Part shown: in pieces, positions 19,205 to 28,163 of the stretch
How the letters are laid out: every line of letters begins with the position of its first letter
Numbering within the stretch: the first letter of the stretch is position 1
Assembly (NCBI RefSeq): GCF_905120475.1
Contig: NZ_CAJHOE010000003.1
Coordinates: forward strand, 62,001-126,000
Reading direction: 5' to 3'
Length of the DNA: 64,000 bases
From: Campylobacter suis
GTDB taxonomy: Bacteria > Campylobacterota > Campylobacteria > Campylobacterales > Campylobacteraceae
Position numbers and translations under genes: made by a program
The notes under the pieces: generated by a model
Seen by the model: the letters and a program-made list of their open reading frames with translations, nothing else
What the model was told of the DNA's origin: nothing
Databases searched by the model: none

Positions 19205-19763
19205 GCATGTGTCCCATTTGTTCTTTTTTTATACGCAAATAATCCTCATTATATTTGTTTGGCTCGATGATAATCGGCACTCTTGATACTACCTCTACGC
19301 AACTTAGGCTCATTAGTTTAAGTGGGTTGTTTGTGAGTAAATTTATCTTTTTTATACCAAAATCTTTGAGTATAAAATCAACAATCTCATAAGTCCTCTC
19401 ATCGGCTTTAAAGCCAAGCTGATGGTTGGCTTCTATGGTGTCAAAGCCCTTATCTTGCAGGGCGTAAGCATTTACTTTGTTTAAAAGCCCGATATTTCGC
19501 CCTTCTTGACGCAGATATATGACCATGCCACCGTGTTCTTGGATATATTTTAGGCTTGCTTCAAGTTGATCTCGGCAGTCGCATTTTAGGCTTCCCATCG
19601 CATCGCCGGTCAAGCACTCTGAGTGAATTCGCACATTTACCACTTCGCCAAAAGGCTCTTTATATATCGCCATATGCTCTTTTGCACCTTCTTTAAAGGC
19701 TTTTATCTTAAACTGCCCAAATCTTGATGGCAGGTTTGCTATATTTGAAAATTCAATATTCAT
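19185..19763 (-). CDS. ribA: GTP cyclohydrolase II
   Basis: Opens GTP to give the first riboflavin precursor. 192 aa, stand-alone (no DHBP synthase fusion). Zinc ligands Cys50, Cys61 and Cys63 lie in the [14 protein letters not shown] segment. The catalytic RQEGRNIGL segment lies at about 85-93 and NPLKL in the last third. AGGAG is upstream. It is divergent from hemB, with a 60-base shared promoter region. The first gene of the ribA-rsmG-PP0621-hypothetical minus unit. Confidence 0.96.
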   Translation of the reverse strand: MNIEFSNIANLPSRFGQFKIKAFKEGAKEHMAIYKEPFGEVVNVRIHSECLTGDAMGSLKCDCRDQLEASLKYIQEHGGMVIYLRQEGRNIGLLNKVNAYALQDKGFDTIEANHQLGFKADERTYEIVDFILKDFGIKKINLLTNNPLKLMSLSCVEVVSRVPIIIEPNKYNEDYLRIKKEQMGHMLDENSK

Positions 19764-19823
19764 AAAAATTTAACTCCTGTTATGTTAAACTTGGTAAAAT
19801 TGTATCAAAAATAAGGAAAAAAT

Positions 19824-20795
19824 ATGTTTAAACGATTTAGAAGGCTAAGAATCAACCAAAATTTAAGACAGATGATAAAAGAGACCACGCTAAATACTTC
19901 CGATCTTATCTATCCGCTTTTTGTTGTGCCTGGAAATGGGGTAAAAAAAGAAATTTCATCAATGCCGGGCGTTTTTCAAATGAGCCTTGATGAAATTTTA
20001 AAAGAGTGTGAAGATGTTGTAAGGCTTGGTATTAAGTCTATTATACTGTTTGGAATCCCAGCCACAAAGGATAGTATCGGCTCGGACGCACTTAGCGATG
20101 ATGGTATCATAGCGACTTCTTTAAGGGCGATAAAGGCGAAATTTCCAGAGCTTCTTGTCATTACAGATCTTTGCTTTTGTGAATACACAGACCACGGGCA
20201 TTGTGGGATTTTAGACCATGCGCATGAGACTGTTGATAACGACGCCACACTTGAAATTTCAGCAAAACAGGCTTTGATACATGCCAAAAATGGTGCTGAT
20301 ATGATAGCTCCAAGCGGAATGATGGATGGTATCATAGAGACACTTAGAGCGACCCTTGATGAAAATGGATATGAAAATTTGCCTATCATGAGCTATTCGA
20401 CTAAATTTGCTTCTGCATACTACGGACCTTTCCGTGATGTGGCTGAGAGTGCACCTAGCTTTGGCGACAGAAGAAGTTATCAGATGGATAGTGCAAATAG
20501 GCTAGAAGCGATAAATGAGAGTTTGCAAGATGAGGCACAAGGGGCGGATATATTGATGGTAAAGCCAGCTTTGGCGTATTTAGACATCATCAGAGATATT
20601 AAAGAAAGGACTTTGCTACCGCTTTGCGTGTATAATGTGAGCGGGGAGTATGCCATGCTAAAAGCTGCTGCAAAGGCTGGCGTGATTGATTATGAGCGAG
20701 TTATGATGGAGACTTTGATAGGATTTAAGAGGGCTGGAGCAAGCCTTATCATAACCTATCACGCCAAGGAAGCGGCTGAAATTTTAAAAAGATAG
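19824..20795 (+). CDS. hemB: Delta-aminolevulinic acid dehydratase (porphobilinogen synthase)
   Basis: Condenses two 5-aminolevulinate molecules to porphobilinogen. 323 aa. Schiff-base lysines K194 (YSTKFAS) and K247 ([10 protein letters not shown]). The Cys-rich loop C117, C119, C127 marks a zinc-dependent enzyme. AAGGA is 7 bases before the ATG. It is one of three haem-pathway genes in this window, with hemE and hemN. Confidence 0.97.
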   Translation: MFKRFRRLRINQNLRQMIKETTLNTSDLIYPLFVVPGNGVKKEISSMPGVFQMSLDEILKECEDVVRLGIKSIILFGIPATKDSIGSDALSDDGIIATSLRAIKAKFPELLVITDLCFCEYTDHGHCGILDHAHETVDNDATLEISAKQALIHAKNGADMIAPSGMMDGIIETLRATLDENGYENLPIMSYSTKFASAYYGPFRDVAESAPSFGDRRSYQMDSANRLEAINESLQDEAQGADILMVKPALAYLDIIRDIKERTLLPLCVYNVSGEYAMLKAAAKAGVIDYERVMMETLIGFKRAGASLIITYHAKEAAEILKR

Positions 20796-20938
20796 GGGTT
20801 TGTTTGACTGGTAAATTTTGTTTTTATAAAATTTAGTTTTTACAAGCTATTTGTGCTAAATTTATTTAAAAACAACGAAATTTGCTTTGTGATACTTTGC
20901 CTTACTTTTTTAAGAAATTTGAAAATTTGGGAGTAAAA

Positions 20939-21865
20939 ATGCGGCATTTTTTAACACTTGATGATTTTACTAGGGACGAAATAAATGAGATTATTAGCCT
21001 TGCATTTAAGATAAAAAAAGAGGCAAAAGAAAGAAATTTTAAACCATATCTAAAAGATCAAAAACTAGCGATGATATTTGAAAAAAGCTCGACTAGAACG
21101 CGTGTGAGCTTTGAAGTTGGAATGTATGAGCTTGGCGGAATGGCTATGTTTTTATCAAAAAATGATATACAAATCGGTCGCGGAGAGCCGATAAAAGACA
21201 CGGCAAGGGTGATTAGCAGGATGTGTGATATGGTGATGGCTCGCGTAAATAGCCACGATACATTAAGCGAATTTGCTAAATTTTCATCTGTGCCAGTTAT
21301 AAACGGACTAAGTGATAAATTTCATCCAGTTCAGCTTATGGCGGACCTTATGACGGTGTTAGAGCATGGATTGGAGGTAGCAAATATGAGTGTGGCTTAT
21401 GTGGGCGATGGCAACAATATAACTCACTCATGGCTCATGCTTGCATCTAAGCTTGGTTTTGAGCTAAAAATCGCCACGCCAAAGGGCTATGAGGTGGATG
21501 GCAAAATTTTGGCTCGTGCAATGAAAAACACTGAGAGCTCAGGGGCTAAAATCATCATCACAAATGATCCAAAAGAGGCGGTTAAAGAGGCAATAGTGGT
21601 AACGACTGATACTTGGATTTCTATGGGGCAAGAAAGCCAAAAAGAGCAACGCATAAAAGACTTTGCTGGTTTTTGTGTGGATGAAAATTTGATGAGTCTA
21701 GCAAAAAAGGATGCGATATTTTTGCATTGCTTGCCTGCTTATCGTGGATATGAGGTTAGTGAAGATGTGTTTGAGGCTCATGCTGATGAAATTTTTGATG
21801 AGGCAGAAAATCGCTTACACGCTCAAAAGGCGATAATGGTCTGGCTTGATACGAAGAGAAAGTGA
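20939..21865 (+). CDS. argF: Ornithine carbamoyltransferase
   Basis: Makes citrulline from ornithine and carbamoyl phosphate in arginine synthesis. 308 aa from the ATG at 20939, preceded by GGGAG; an ATG at 20882 would add 19 non-conserved residues. Carbamoyl-phosphate binding STRTR near 51-55, HPVQ near 130, and the ornithine-loop HCLPAYRG near 265. It is followed after 4 bases by the DUF2603 gene and then hemN, as in C. jejuni Cj0992-Cj0994. Confidence 0.96.
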   Translation: MRHFLTLDDFTRDEINEIISLAFKIKKEAKERNFKPYLKDQKLAMIFEKSSTRTRVSFEVGMYELGGMAMFLSKNDIQIGRGEPIKDTARVISRMCDMVMARVNSHDTLSEFAKFSSVPVINGLSDKFHPVQLMADLMTVLEHGLEVANMSVAYVGDGNNITHSWLMLASKLGFELKIATPKGYEVDGKILARAMKNTESSGAKIIITNDPKEAVKEAIVVTTDTWISMGQESQKEQRIKDFAGFCVDENLMSLAKKDAIFLHCLPAYRGYEVSEDVFEAHADEIFDEAENRLHAQKAIMVWLDTKRK

Positions 21866-21869
21866 ACAT

Positions 21870-22352
21870 ATGAGTAAGAAAAAAAGCACATACGAGCAGA
21901 TCGATGAGATAAGCGCATCGCTTGGATTTGGAGATGATGAGAGAACGATATTTGAGATAGTTCCAGCAAATAGCCCAAATGAGCGCTGTTTAAGCCTAAA
22001 AAGCGGCTCTTGGGATGGGGCTGAGCCTTGGTTTGGTATAGATGAGAAACAAAATTTACACACTATGGTGTCGGTCAAATCGCTAATGACATTACTTGAA
22101 GCCCTGAAACACACACAAAAAGAGAATTTTGACTTACGACTTGAAAAGACAATATGGCAAAATGTTCCGATTGATTTTGCTGATGTTTGGGCTGTGGCGA
22201 TGGATGAGGTCAAAAAGATTTCAAGGCAAAATAATGAGCATGAATTTGGCGTTGATCTTGAAAAACTTTTAAAGGGTATCAAAAAAGAGCACCCAAATTT
22301 GTTTGTGGATATGAAAGAGATAATGAAATTAAGGAGAGCAAGAAATGATTGA
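21870..22352 (+). CDS. DUF2603 (UPF0763) family protein
   Basis: 160 aa from the ATG at 21870. An ATG at 21846 would overlap argF and add eight residues. Soluble, acidic and Trp-containing, with a C-terminal basic helix. The family is restricted to epsilonproteobacteria and has no known function. It is always found near argF/hemN in C. jejuni, here with a 4-base gap to argF and an 8-base overlap with hemN, so translation is coupled. Confidence 0.85.
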   Translation: MSKKKSTYEQIDEISASLGFGDDERTIFEIVPANSPNERCLSLKSGSWDGAEPWFGIDEKQNLHTMVSVKSLMTLLEALKHTQKENFDLRLEKTIWQNVPIDFADVWAVAMDEVKKISRQNNEHEFGVDLEKLLKGIKKEHPNLFVDMKEIMKLRRARND

Positions 22353-23706
22353 CTTTGACGCCTATGTGAAATACTCACGCCCCGGACCAAGATACACAAG
22401 CTATCCAACCGCCTTAGAGTTTAGCCAAAATTTTAGCTATGAAAGCTATGTTAATGAGTTAAAAAATAGAGATAAATCTCGCCCACTTTCACTTTATTTG
22501 CACCTGCCTTTTTGTCGCTCTGCCTGTTATTTTTGCGGTTGCAATGTTATTTATACAAGCAAAGAGGATAAAAAGGAGAGATATATCGATTATATCGCAA
22601 AAGAGCTTGAAATTTTATCTACCCATCTTGATTGTAGTGCTCCTGTTTTACAGCTTCATTTTGGTGGCGGGACACCGACATTTTACAACGCTTCTCAGCT
22701 TGATCAGATTATAAAGCTCATAAAAGCGAAGTTTAAAAATTTTAGTCCTGAGGCTGAAATTTCGTGCGAGATTGACCCTAGGTTTTTAAACGAGGATCAG
22801 ATAAAAGTCCTAACTTCACATGGCTTTAATAGGGTTAGTTTTGGTGTGCAGGACTTTAACGAAAAAGTACAAAAAGAGATACATAGAATCCAACCCTATG
22901 AAATAACTCAAAATGCAGTAAATTTAGCCCTGAAATACGGCATAAACTCAATCAATATGGATCTTATCTATGGACTTCCTTATCAAACACTTCAAAGCTT
23001 TCAAACTACGCTAGATAAGGCTCTTACGCTAAATCCAGATCGTTTGGCTGTGTTTAACTACGCTCATGTGCCTTGGATAAAAAAATCAATGCGAAAATTT
23101 GATGAAACTACGCTACCAACTCCGCGCACTAAGCTTGAAATTTTAAAATACACGATAGAGTTTTTTACTCAAAATGGCTATAAAATGATCGGTATGGATC
23201 ACTTTGCAAAGCCAGATGATGAACTTTTTGCAGCCCTTGCAAATGGGACTTTGCATAGGAATTTTCAAGGATACACGACAAAGGGCGGGGCTGATTTAAT
23301 AGGTATAGGAGTAACGAGTATCGGCGAGTGTGTTAGACATTATGCACAAAATCACAAGGATATGGACGAGTATGAAAAGGCTATTGATAGTGGGTTGTTG
23401 CCTTACTCTCGCGGAGTGCTTTTAAATGATGAAGATTTATTGCGAAAAGAAGTTATAATGAATTTGATGAGCAATTTTGCTCTTGATATATCAGATATAG
23501 AAGCAAAATTTGCTATCAATTTCAAACAACATTTTAAAAATGAGCTAGAAGAAGCTAAAGTTTTTAGCGAATTTGTCGATATAAACGATACTAAAATACA
23601 GGTAAATCAAACGGGTGCTATGCTTATACGCAATATAGCTATGTGTTTTGATGAGTATATGGTAAAATTTAAAGATAGTAAAAATAGCTTTTCTAAGACA
23701 ATATAA
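22345..23706 (+). CDS. hemN: Oxygen-independent coproporphyrinogen III oxidase
   Basis: Radical SAM enzyme converting coproporphyrinogen III to protoporphyrinogen IX without O2, as suits a microaerophile. 453 aa. Cluster cysteines C57, C61 and C64 plus the conserved C66 ([10 protein letters not shown]). GGGTP lies near 112-116. The N-terminal [14 protein letters not shown] stretch (10-23) separates true HemN from HemW-like paralogues. Overlaps the DUF2603 gene by 8 bases. Confidence 0.97.
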   Translation: MIDFDAYVKYSRPGPRYTSYPTALEFSQNFSYESYVNELKNRDKSRPLSLYLHLPFCRSACYFCGCNVIYTSKEDKKERYIDYIAKELEILSTHLDCSAPVLQLHFGGGTPTFYNASQLDQIIKLIKAKFKNFSPEAEISCEIDPRFLNEDQIKVLTSHGFNRVSFGVQDFNEKVQKEIHRIQPYEITQNAVNLALKYGINSINMDLIYGLPYQTLQSFQTTLDKALTLNPDRLAVFNYAHVPWIKKSMRKFDETTLPTPRTKLEILKYTIEFFTQNGYKMIGMDHFAKPDDELFAALANGTLHRNFQGYTTKGGADLIGIGVTSIGECVRHYAQNHKDMDEYEKAIDSGLLPYSRGVLLNDEDLLRKEVIMNLMSNFALDISDIEAKFAINFKQHFKNELEEAKVFSEFVDINDTKIQVNQTGAMLIRNIAMCFDEYMVKFKDSKNSFSKTI

Positions 23707-23727
23707 GTCGTTTTTTTTTTAAAAACA

Positions 23728-23756
23728 TTTACTTTTTTTAAAAAATATTATATAAT
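23728..23756 (+). promoter_or_regulatory. Candidate promoter of the Lap-like operon
   Basis: TTTACT (23728-23733), a 17-base spacer and a perfect TATAAT (23751-23756), about 47 bases before the TolC-like ATG. A run of ten T lies just upstream (23711-23720). The long 5' leader is AT-rich, with AAGGAAAAGGA before the ATG. Confidence 0.6.
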
Positions 23757-23803
23757 CGCATAAAAGTTAAATAAAACTAATCTAAAAGGAAAAGGATTTT
23801 GTT

Positions 23804-25537
23804 ATGAAAAAAGTAGTATCAGCGAGTCTGTTTGCAGCGATAGGTATAGCAACTATGGCTAACGCTGAAGATAGCATATATAGGATATATGTTGGCATGT
23901 TTGGTGGAAACAGGGATGAGGCCGTTATAGAAAGACTAGCAAGCACCATTAAGGCAAAGGTTGGCGATAGTGCAAAATTTGATGTTGTCGACAGCTACAT
24001 AACAGACGCTCAACAAAAGGTACTTTATGTTGATACTAAACCAGCTTCAAGAGCTCAAGCTGATGCTTTGGCTGCAGAAGTTAAACAGGCTACGGGGTAT
24101 AATGATATTTTTGTAAAACCAAAAGTCGGCACAAATCCAGTCACACAAACTACTAAAGTTGATACTCCAGTAGTAGCACAAGAAAGTATGCAGACCCCAA
24201 CAATGGAACCAGTTGCACAAACTGCAGAAGTTCAAGAGCCTGCGGTGTCTGGAATTTTAACAATTAGAGAAGCAGCACAAAAAGTTCTAGCTGAAAACCC
24301 AAAAATAAAAGAGTCAGAGTATAGTTATTTTCAAGTAGGAAAAGACCTTAAGATAGCAAAGAATGCTTATTACCCGACACTTGATCTTCAGGGGTCAGTT
24401 GGCTATGAAAGAAGAGCGCAAGACGATGGTTTTAGACAACCAAGAAGAAGCGGAGACGGTAGAATCTCAAATGCCAGTCTTACTTTGGTTGAAAATTTAT
24501 ATAATGGCGGTGCTGATAAAAACCGTATAAATTCACAAAGTGCGCGCCTTGACTCAGCAGCTTATACTATAAACCAAACTGCTGATAGACTTATATTACA
24601 ACTTGCAAATGCCTATCTTGAGCTACTTCATACCAAAAAGATAGTAGATATAGAAACTGAGACTGTAGCATCGCATGAGAGAATTTATAATCAAATCAAA
24701 GACCGTGCGGCTTCAGGCTTTGGTGTAGCATCAGAAGAGAGACAGGCCGGTTCTCGCTATACACTGGCACAGTCAAATTTGATCGCAGCACAAAATAACT
24801 ACGAAGATGCGATTACGACTTTTGAAAAGCTCTATGGACAAAAAGTTGATGCAGATTCTCTTGTAATGCCTGATTTTAACCTTCCGTTGCCAAATAGCGA
24901 AATGGAACTACAAGATAAGGCTTTAATGTGTAACCCAGCATTGTTAGTGCAAAGAGCAAATATAGCGATGGCTGAATCTGTTATTAAGGAAAAAAATGCC
25001 CCATTCTTACCAAAACTTGATCTAGAAGTTTCTGGTAGATATGATCACTCTACGGTTTTATACGATAACTATGAAGATAAGGCATTTGATACACTTTTAA
25101 GACTAAGATATAACCTTTATAACAAAGGCATCGATAAGCTAGACAAAGAAAAGAGCCAGCTAGCTACTTCACAAGAGCAACAAACACTTGATGTTTTAAC
25201 AAGAGACCTTAAAGAGAGCCTTAAATTTACATGGCAAAACTACAACTTAGAGCAAAAGAAAATGGCTTATTTAAATGAGCATGTTGAGTATGCTAAAGCT
25301 ACGCTTGACTCATATCAAGATGAGTTTAGAATAGGTCGCCGTGACCTTATAAACTTGCTTGATGCTGAGACTGAATACAACACAGCACTAAAAGAAATTC
25401 TAAATACTGAAGTAGCTATCCGCTATGCTCAGTATAGAATGCTTGATAATATGGGTATGCTATCTGATAGCTTTGAGCCAGGTTTTGGTAGAAAGTATAT
25501 TCAGGGTGCGTGCTCTATAGAAAACGACTTAAGATAA
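23804..25537 (+). CDS. TolC-family outer-membrane channel with N-terminal SPOR-like domain (LapE-like)
   Basis: 577 aa. Signal peptide with cleavage after ANA (residue 21). Residues about 25-107 form a short alpha/beta domain of SPOR type, with strand-helix-strand (IYVGMFGG..., LYVDTKPASRAQADALAAEVK). A low-complexity Pro/Thr/Gln linker follows (about 108-150), and then a TolC-like domain (about 150-560): NPKIKE, YYPTLDLQGSVGYE, the EN-LYNGG start of a coiled barrel, and a repeat of the same layout near 395-430. It would be the outer-membrane exit duct for type I secretion, together with the ABC transporter and adaptor downstream. First gene of an eight-gene operon. Confidence 0.85.
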   Translation: MKKVVSASLFAAIGIATMANAEDSIYRIYVGMFGGNRDEAVIERLASTIKAKVGDSAKFDVVDSYITDAQQKVLYVDTKPASRAQADALAAEVKQATGYNDIFVKPKVGTNPVTQTTKVDTPVVAQESMQTPTMEPVAQTAEVQEPAVSGILTIREAAQKVLAENPKIKESEYSYFQVGKDLKIAKNAYYPTLDLQGSVGYERRAQDDGFRQPRRSGDGRISNASLTLVENLYNGGADKNRINSQSARLDSAAYTINQTADRLILQLANAYLELLHTKKIVDIETETVASHERIYNQIKDRAASGFGVASEERQAGSRYTLAQSNLIAAQNNYEDAITTFEKLYGQKVDADSLVMPDFNLPLPNSEMELQDKALMCNPALLVQRANIAMAESVIKEKNAPFLPKLDLEVSGRYDHSTVLYDNYEDKAFDTLLRLRYNLYNKGIDKLDKEKSQLATSQEQQTLDVLTRDLKESLKFTWQNYNLEQKKMAYLNEHVEYAKATLDSYQDEFRIGRRDLINLLDAETEYNTALKEILNTEVAIRYAQYRMLDNMGMLSDSFEPGFGRKYIQGACSIENDLR

Positions 25538-25545
25538 GTTAAAAT

Positions 25546-26208
25546 ATGACCCTGAGTAAGGTCAAATTTTTATCATGGGCGGTGATGTCAGCCGCCTTTT
25601 TGTTTATATTGGCATTGCATGCGCAAGATTATATTGCGTCGCATATACTAACTCAGCTTGAAAAAAGCTATGGGGATGCCGCTAGAAGAAGAGCTGTGGC
25701 ATTAAATTCTATGATGAACTCTATCGCAAATGCGAGCGAGAGAGATAAGCTTACTAGGGTTAATGACTTTTTTAACTCGTTTAGATGGGCGGATGATTTG
25801 AGTGTTTGGGGTCAAAAAGATTATTGGGCAACTAGGACTGAATTTATCGGTAAAGGCGCTGGCGACTGCGAGGACTATGTTATAGCCAAATACTTTACTC
25901 TCAAACAACTTGGAGTATCTACAAGTAAGATGTATTTTACCTATGTAAAGGCGCTAAAATACAATCAAGCTCACATGGTATTATCATACTATGAAACATC
26001 AAAATCAATCCCTCTTGTTTTGGACAACATTAACGGAAATATCAAACCAGCAACTCAAAGAACTGACTTAGCGCCAGTTTATAGTTTTAACGGTGATTCG
26101 TTGTTTTTGGCAAAACAAGAAGGATTAGGACAGGCTGTTCCAGGTGGAAATAAGAAAAATCCAAAATGGCTAGAGCTGGTTGATAAAATGAAAAAAGAGG
26201 GACTATGA
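25546..26208 (+). CDS. LapG-like periplasmic transglutaminase-like cysteine protease
   Basis: 220 aa with an N-terminal signal/anchor helix (about 8-25). The bacterial transglutaminase-like cysteine protease (BTLCP) triad is Cys108 (GAGDCEDY), His143 (AHMVL) and Asp160 (LVLDN). The C-to-H and H-to-D spacing (35 and 17) is close to Pseudomonas LapG. The acidic residues flanking the Cys (D107, E109) match the LapG calcium site. In Pseudomonas, LapG cuts the N-terminus of a giant adhesin to release it. The stop overlaps the LapD-like start (ATGA), and the two form the usual protease-receptor pair. Confidence 0.9.
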   Translation: MTLSKVKFLSWAVMSAAFLFILALHAQDYIASHILTQLEKSYGDAARRRAVALNSMMNSIANASERDKLTRVNDFFNSFRWADDLSVWGQKDYWATRTEFIGKGAGDCEDYVIAKYFTLKQLGVSTSKMYFTYVKALKYNQAHMVLSYYETSKSIPLVLDNINGNIKPATQRTDLAPVYSFNGDSLFLAKQEGLGQAVPGGNKKNPKWLELVDKMKKEGL

Positions 26209-28160
26209 CACTTTTTAAACAGATAATTTTTGCTATCATTACTTTTAGTATTGTTGTTTTTGTTTCAGTTGGGTTTTTAAATTTTAAAAGTCTTGGCAAT
26301 TATATTGAAACACAGCTTGGCACAAATGCTCGCCATACAGCAAATTCACTTGGACTTTCTATTAAGCCAGTAATTGATCCAAACGATCTTTCTATGGTAG
26401 AGGTTATGGTAAATTCTATGTTTGATAGTGGTTATTATCAAGAGATTAGCTTAAAAGATATAGACGGAAATGTTTTGGTTGAGAACAAACAGCCGCTAAA
26501 TGTTTATGGCGTCCCATCTTGGTTTATTAACCTAGTTAAGCTTGACGCGCCTGTGGCAGAATCTGAAGTTATGGCCGGGTGGAGTAAATTTGGAACGCTT
26601 TATGTTCAAAGTAGTACAGGTTTAGCATATCAGGAGCTTTATACAAGCTTAAAAAATATCATTTATACATTGCTTACTATATTTGGTGTAGCTTTTGTAT
26701 TTACACTATTTGGCTTACAGGCACTCTTTTCTCCGCTAAAAAGCATCCAAAAACAAGCCGAAGCGATACTTGATAATAAATTTATTATACAAAACAAACT
26801 ACCTTTTACTGTTGATCTAAAACAGATGGTTATGGCGATGAATACCATGGTTGGAAGGGTAAAAGATATCTTTGATAGAGAGTCTCAAACACTTAATAAA
26901 TACCAAGAGCTTCTTTATAAAGATGGTATGACTGGACTATTTAATAGACGATATTTCCAAACAAAGATAAGTGAATTTTTAGGAAGCGAGGAGTATTCTA
27001 GTGGCTCTTTGATTGTAATCAGCTTAAAAGAGCTTACGGCGCTTAAAAATACCCTTGGTTTTGAAAGCTGGAGAAAACTCTGTATCGAAATTTCAGACTC
27101 TATAAATTCTCAAACTCAAGCACTCAAGCACTCAACCGTTTTAGCAAGGCTAAATGATAATGACTTTGCTATTATCGTTCCCAATGTTGCCTCTTTTAGC
27201 TTAGAAGATTTTGCCAAAAATAGCTTAGATGATATAAAAGAGATTTTTGCTAAAAATACTACCACTGAAAGCGAAGAGTGTTTAGTGCACACAGCACTTG
27301 TGGATTATAGTAGCGAAAGTAGCTTAAAAACACTTCTTACTACGGCTGATGTTACGCTTGCTAATGCAAGACTTGGTGAAAATTTTGGTTATAAAATTTA
27401 TCAAGAGAGTAAAAATACAATGATACTTGGTAGGGAGCAGTATAAAGAGCTGATTAACAAAGCTATGAATGAAGATAGGTTTAAATTTGCTGCCCAAAAA
27501 GTTACTGATGGAGATGATAAATTTATCCAGCATGAGTTATTCTTGCGTTTTGTTGATGAGAGCGGAAAGTGGCAGATGGCGTCATATTTTATGCCAATGG
27601 TAAATGAGCTAAATATCAGTGTAGATCTTGATATTTATATACTTAATCGCGTTGCAAATATGCTTGCAAAAGGCGAGCTTCCAGATACTCCAATAGCTAT
27701 AAATTTAAGTAAAGAGACGCTTTTGGCTGAGCCTGCCCGTGAGCTTAAGCTAGAGCAAGCACTTAAGCAAATTTCAATGCACGCAAGACAGAAAATTTAT
27801 GTGGAAGTTCCAAATAAAGATGATATTAGCTCGCAGGCTATCATGGGTCTTGTTAGTAAGTTGCATAAATTTTACTTTGGACTTGGGCTTGATCATTTTG
27901 ACTTTAGTGAAAAAAGTATGGCAAAGCTACAAGATATTAACCCAGAATATATCAAGATACAAGCTGGAAATATCATTGACTTTTTAAGCGGTAGTGAAGG
28001 TGAACATACCAAAAAGTCGCTTGAAGTTATAGCCCAGTCAAAAGGAATGAAGATTATTGCTATCGGAGTTGAAAATGAGGAGCAAAAGCAAAAACTACTT
28101 GACCTAGGTATAACAATTATGCAAGGAATTTATATAGATGATACTAAAAATATTGGATAA
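26205..28160 (+). CDS. LapD-like inner-membrane receptor with degenerate GGDEF and EAL
   Basis: 651 aa. Membrane helix 1 (about 7-25), a periplasmic LapD/MoxY-type output domain (about 26-145) with a Trp in AGWSKFG (W126), at the place of the Pseudomonas LapD Trp that contacts LapG, membrane helix 2 (about 150-172), HAMP, then GGDEF-like (about 240-395) and EAL-like (about 405-650). The GGDEF motif reads LNDND, so no cyclase activity is expected. The EAL motif reads ELFLRF: Arg and the NLS Asn are kept, but the later catalytic acids are lost (the AEGVE motif reads AIGVE). It should therefore bind c-di-GMP at most, and control the upstream protease. Confidence 0.9.
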   Translation: MTLFKQIIFAIITFSIVVFVSVGFLNFKSLGNYIETQLGTNARHTANSLGLSIKPVIDPNDLSMVEVMVNSMFDSGYYQEISLKDIDGNVLVENKQPLNVYGVPSWFINLVKLDAPVAESEVMAGWSKFGTLYVQSSTGLAYQELYTSLKNIIYTLLTIFGVAFVFTLFGLQALFSPLKSIQKQAEAILDNKFIIQNKLPFTVDLKQMVMAMNTMVGRVKDIFDRESQTLNKYQELLYKDGMTGLFNRRYFQTKISEFLGSEEYSSGSLIVISLKELTALKNTLGFESWRKLCIEISDSINSQTQALKHSTVLARLNDNDFAIIVPNVASFSLEDFAKNSLDDIKEIFAKNTTTESEECLVHTALVDYSSESSLKTLLTTADVTLANARLGENFGYKIYQESKNTMILGREQYKELINKAMNEDRFKFAAQKVTDGDDKFIQHELFLRFVDESGKWQMASYFMPMVNELNISVDLDIYILNRVANMLAKGELPDTPIAINLSKETLLAEPARELKLEQALKQISMHARQKIYVEVPNKDDISSQAIMGLVSKLHKFYFGLGLDHFDFSEKSMAKLQDINPEYIKIQAGNIIDFLSGSEGEHTKKSLEVIAQSKGMKIIAIGVENEEQKQKLLDLGITIMQGIYIDDTKNIG

Positions 28161-28163
28161 TAA

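Noticed and set aside
21815-22408. 197-codon antisense frame across argF/DUF2603/hemN
   Set aside because: Spans three real genes on the other strand; Ser/Phe-rich composition typical of antisense shadows.
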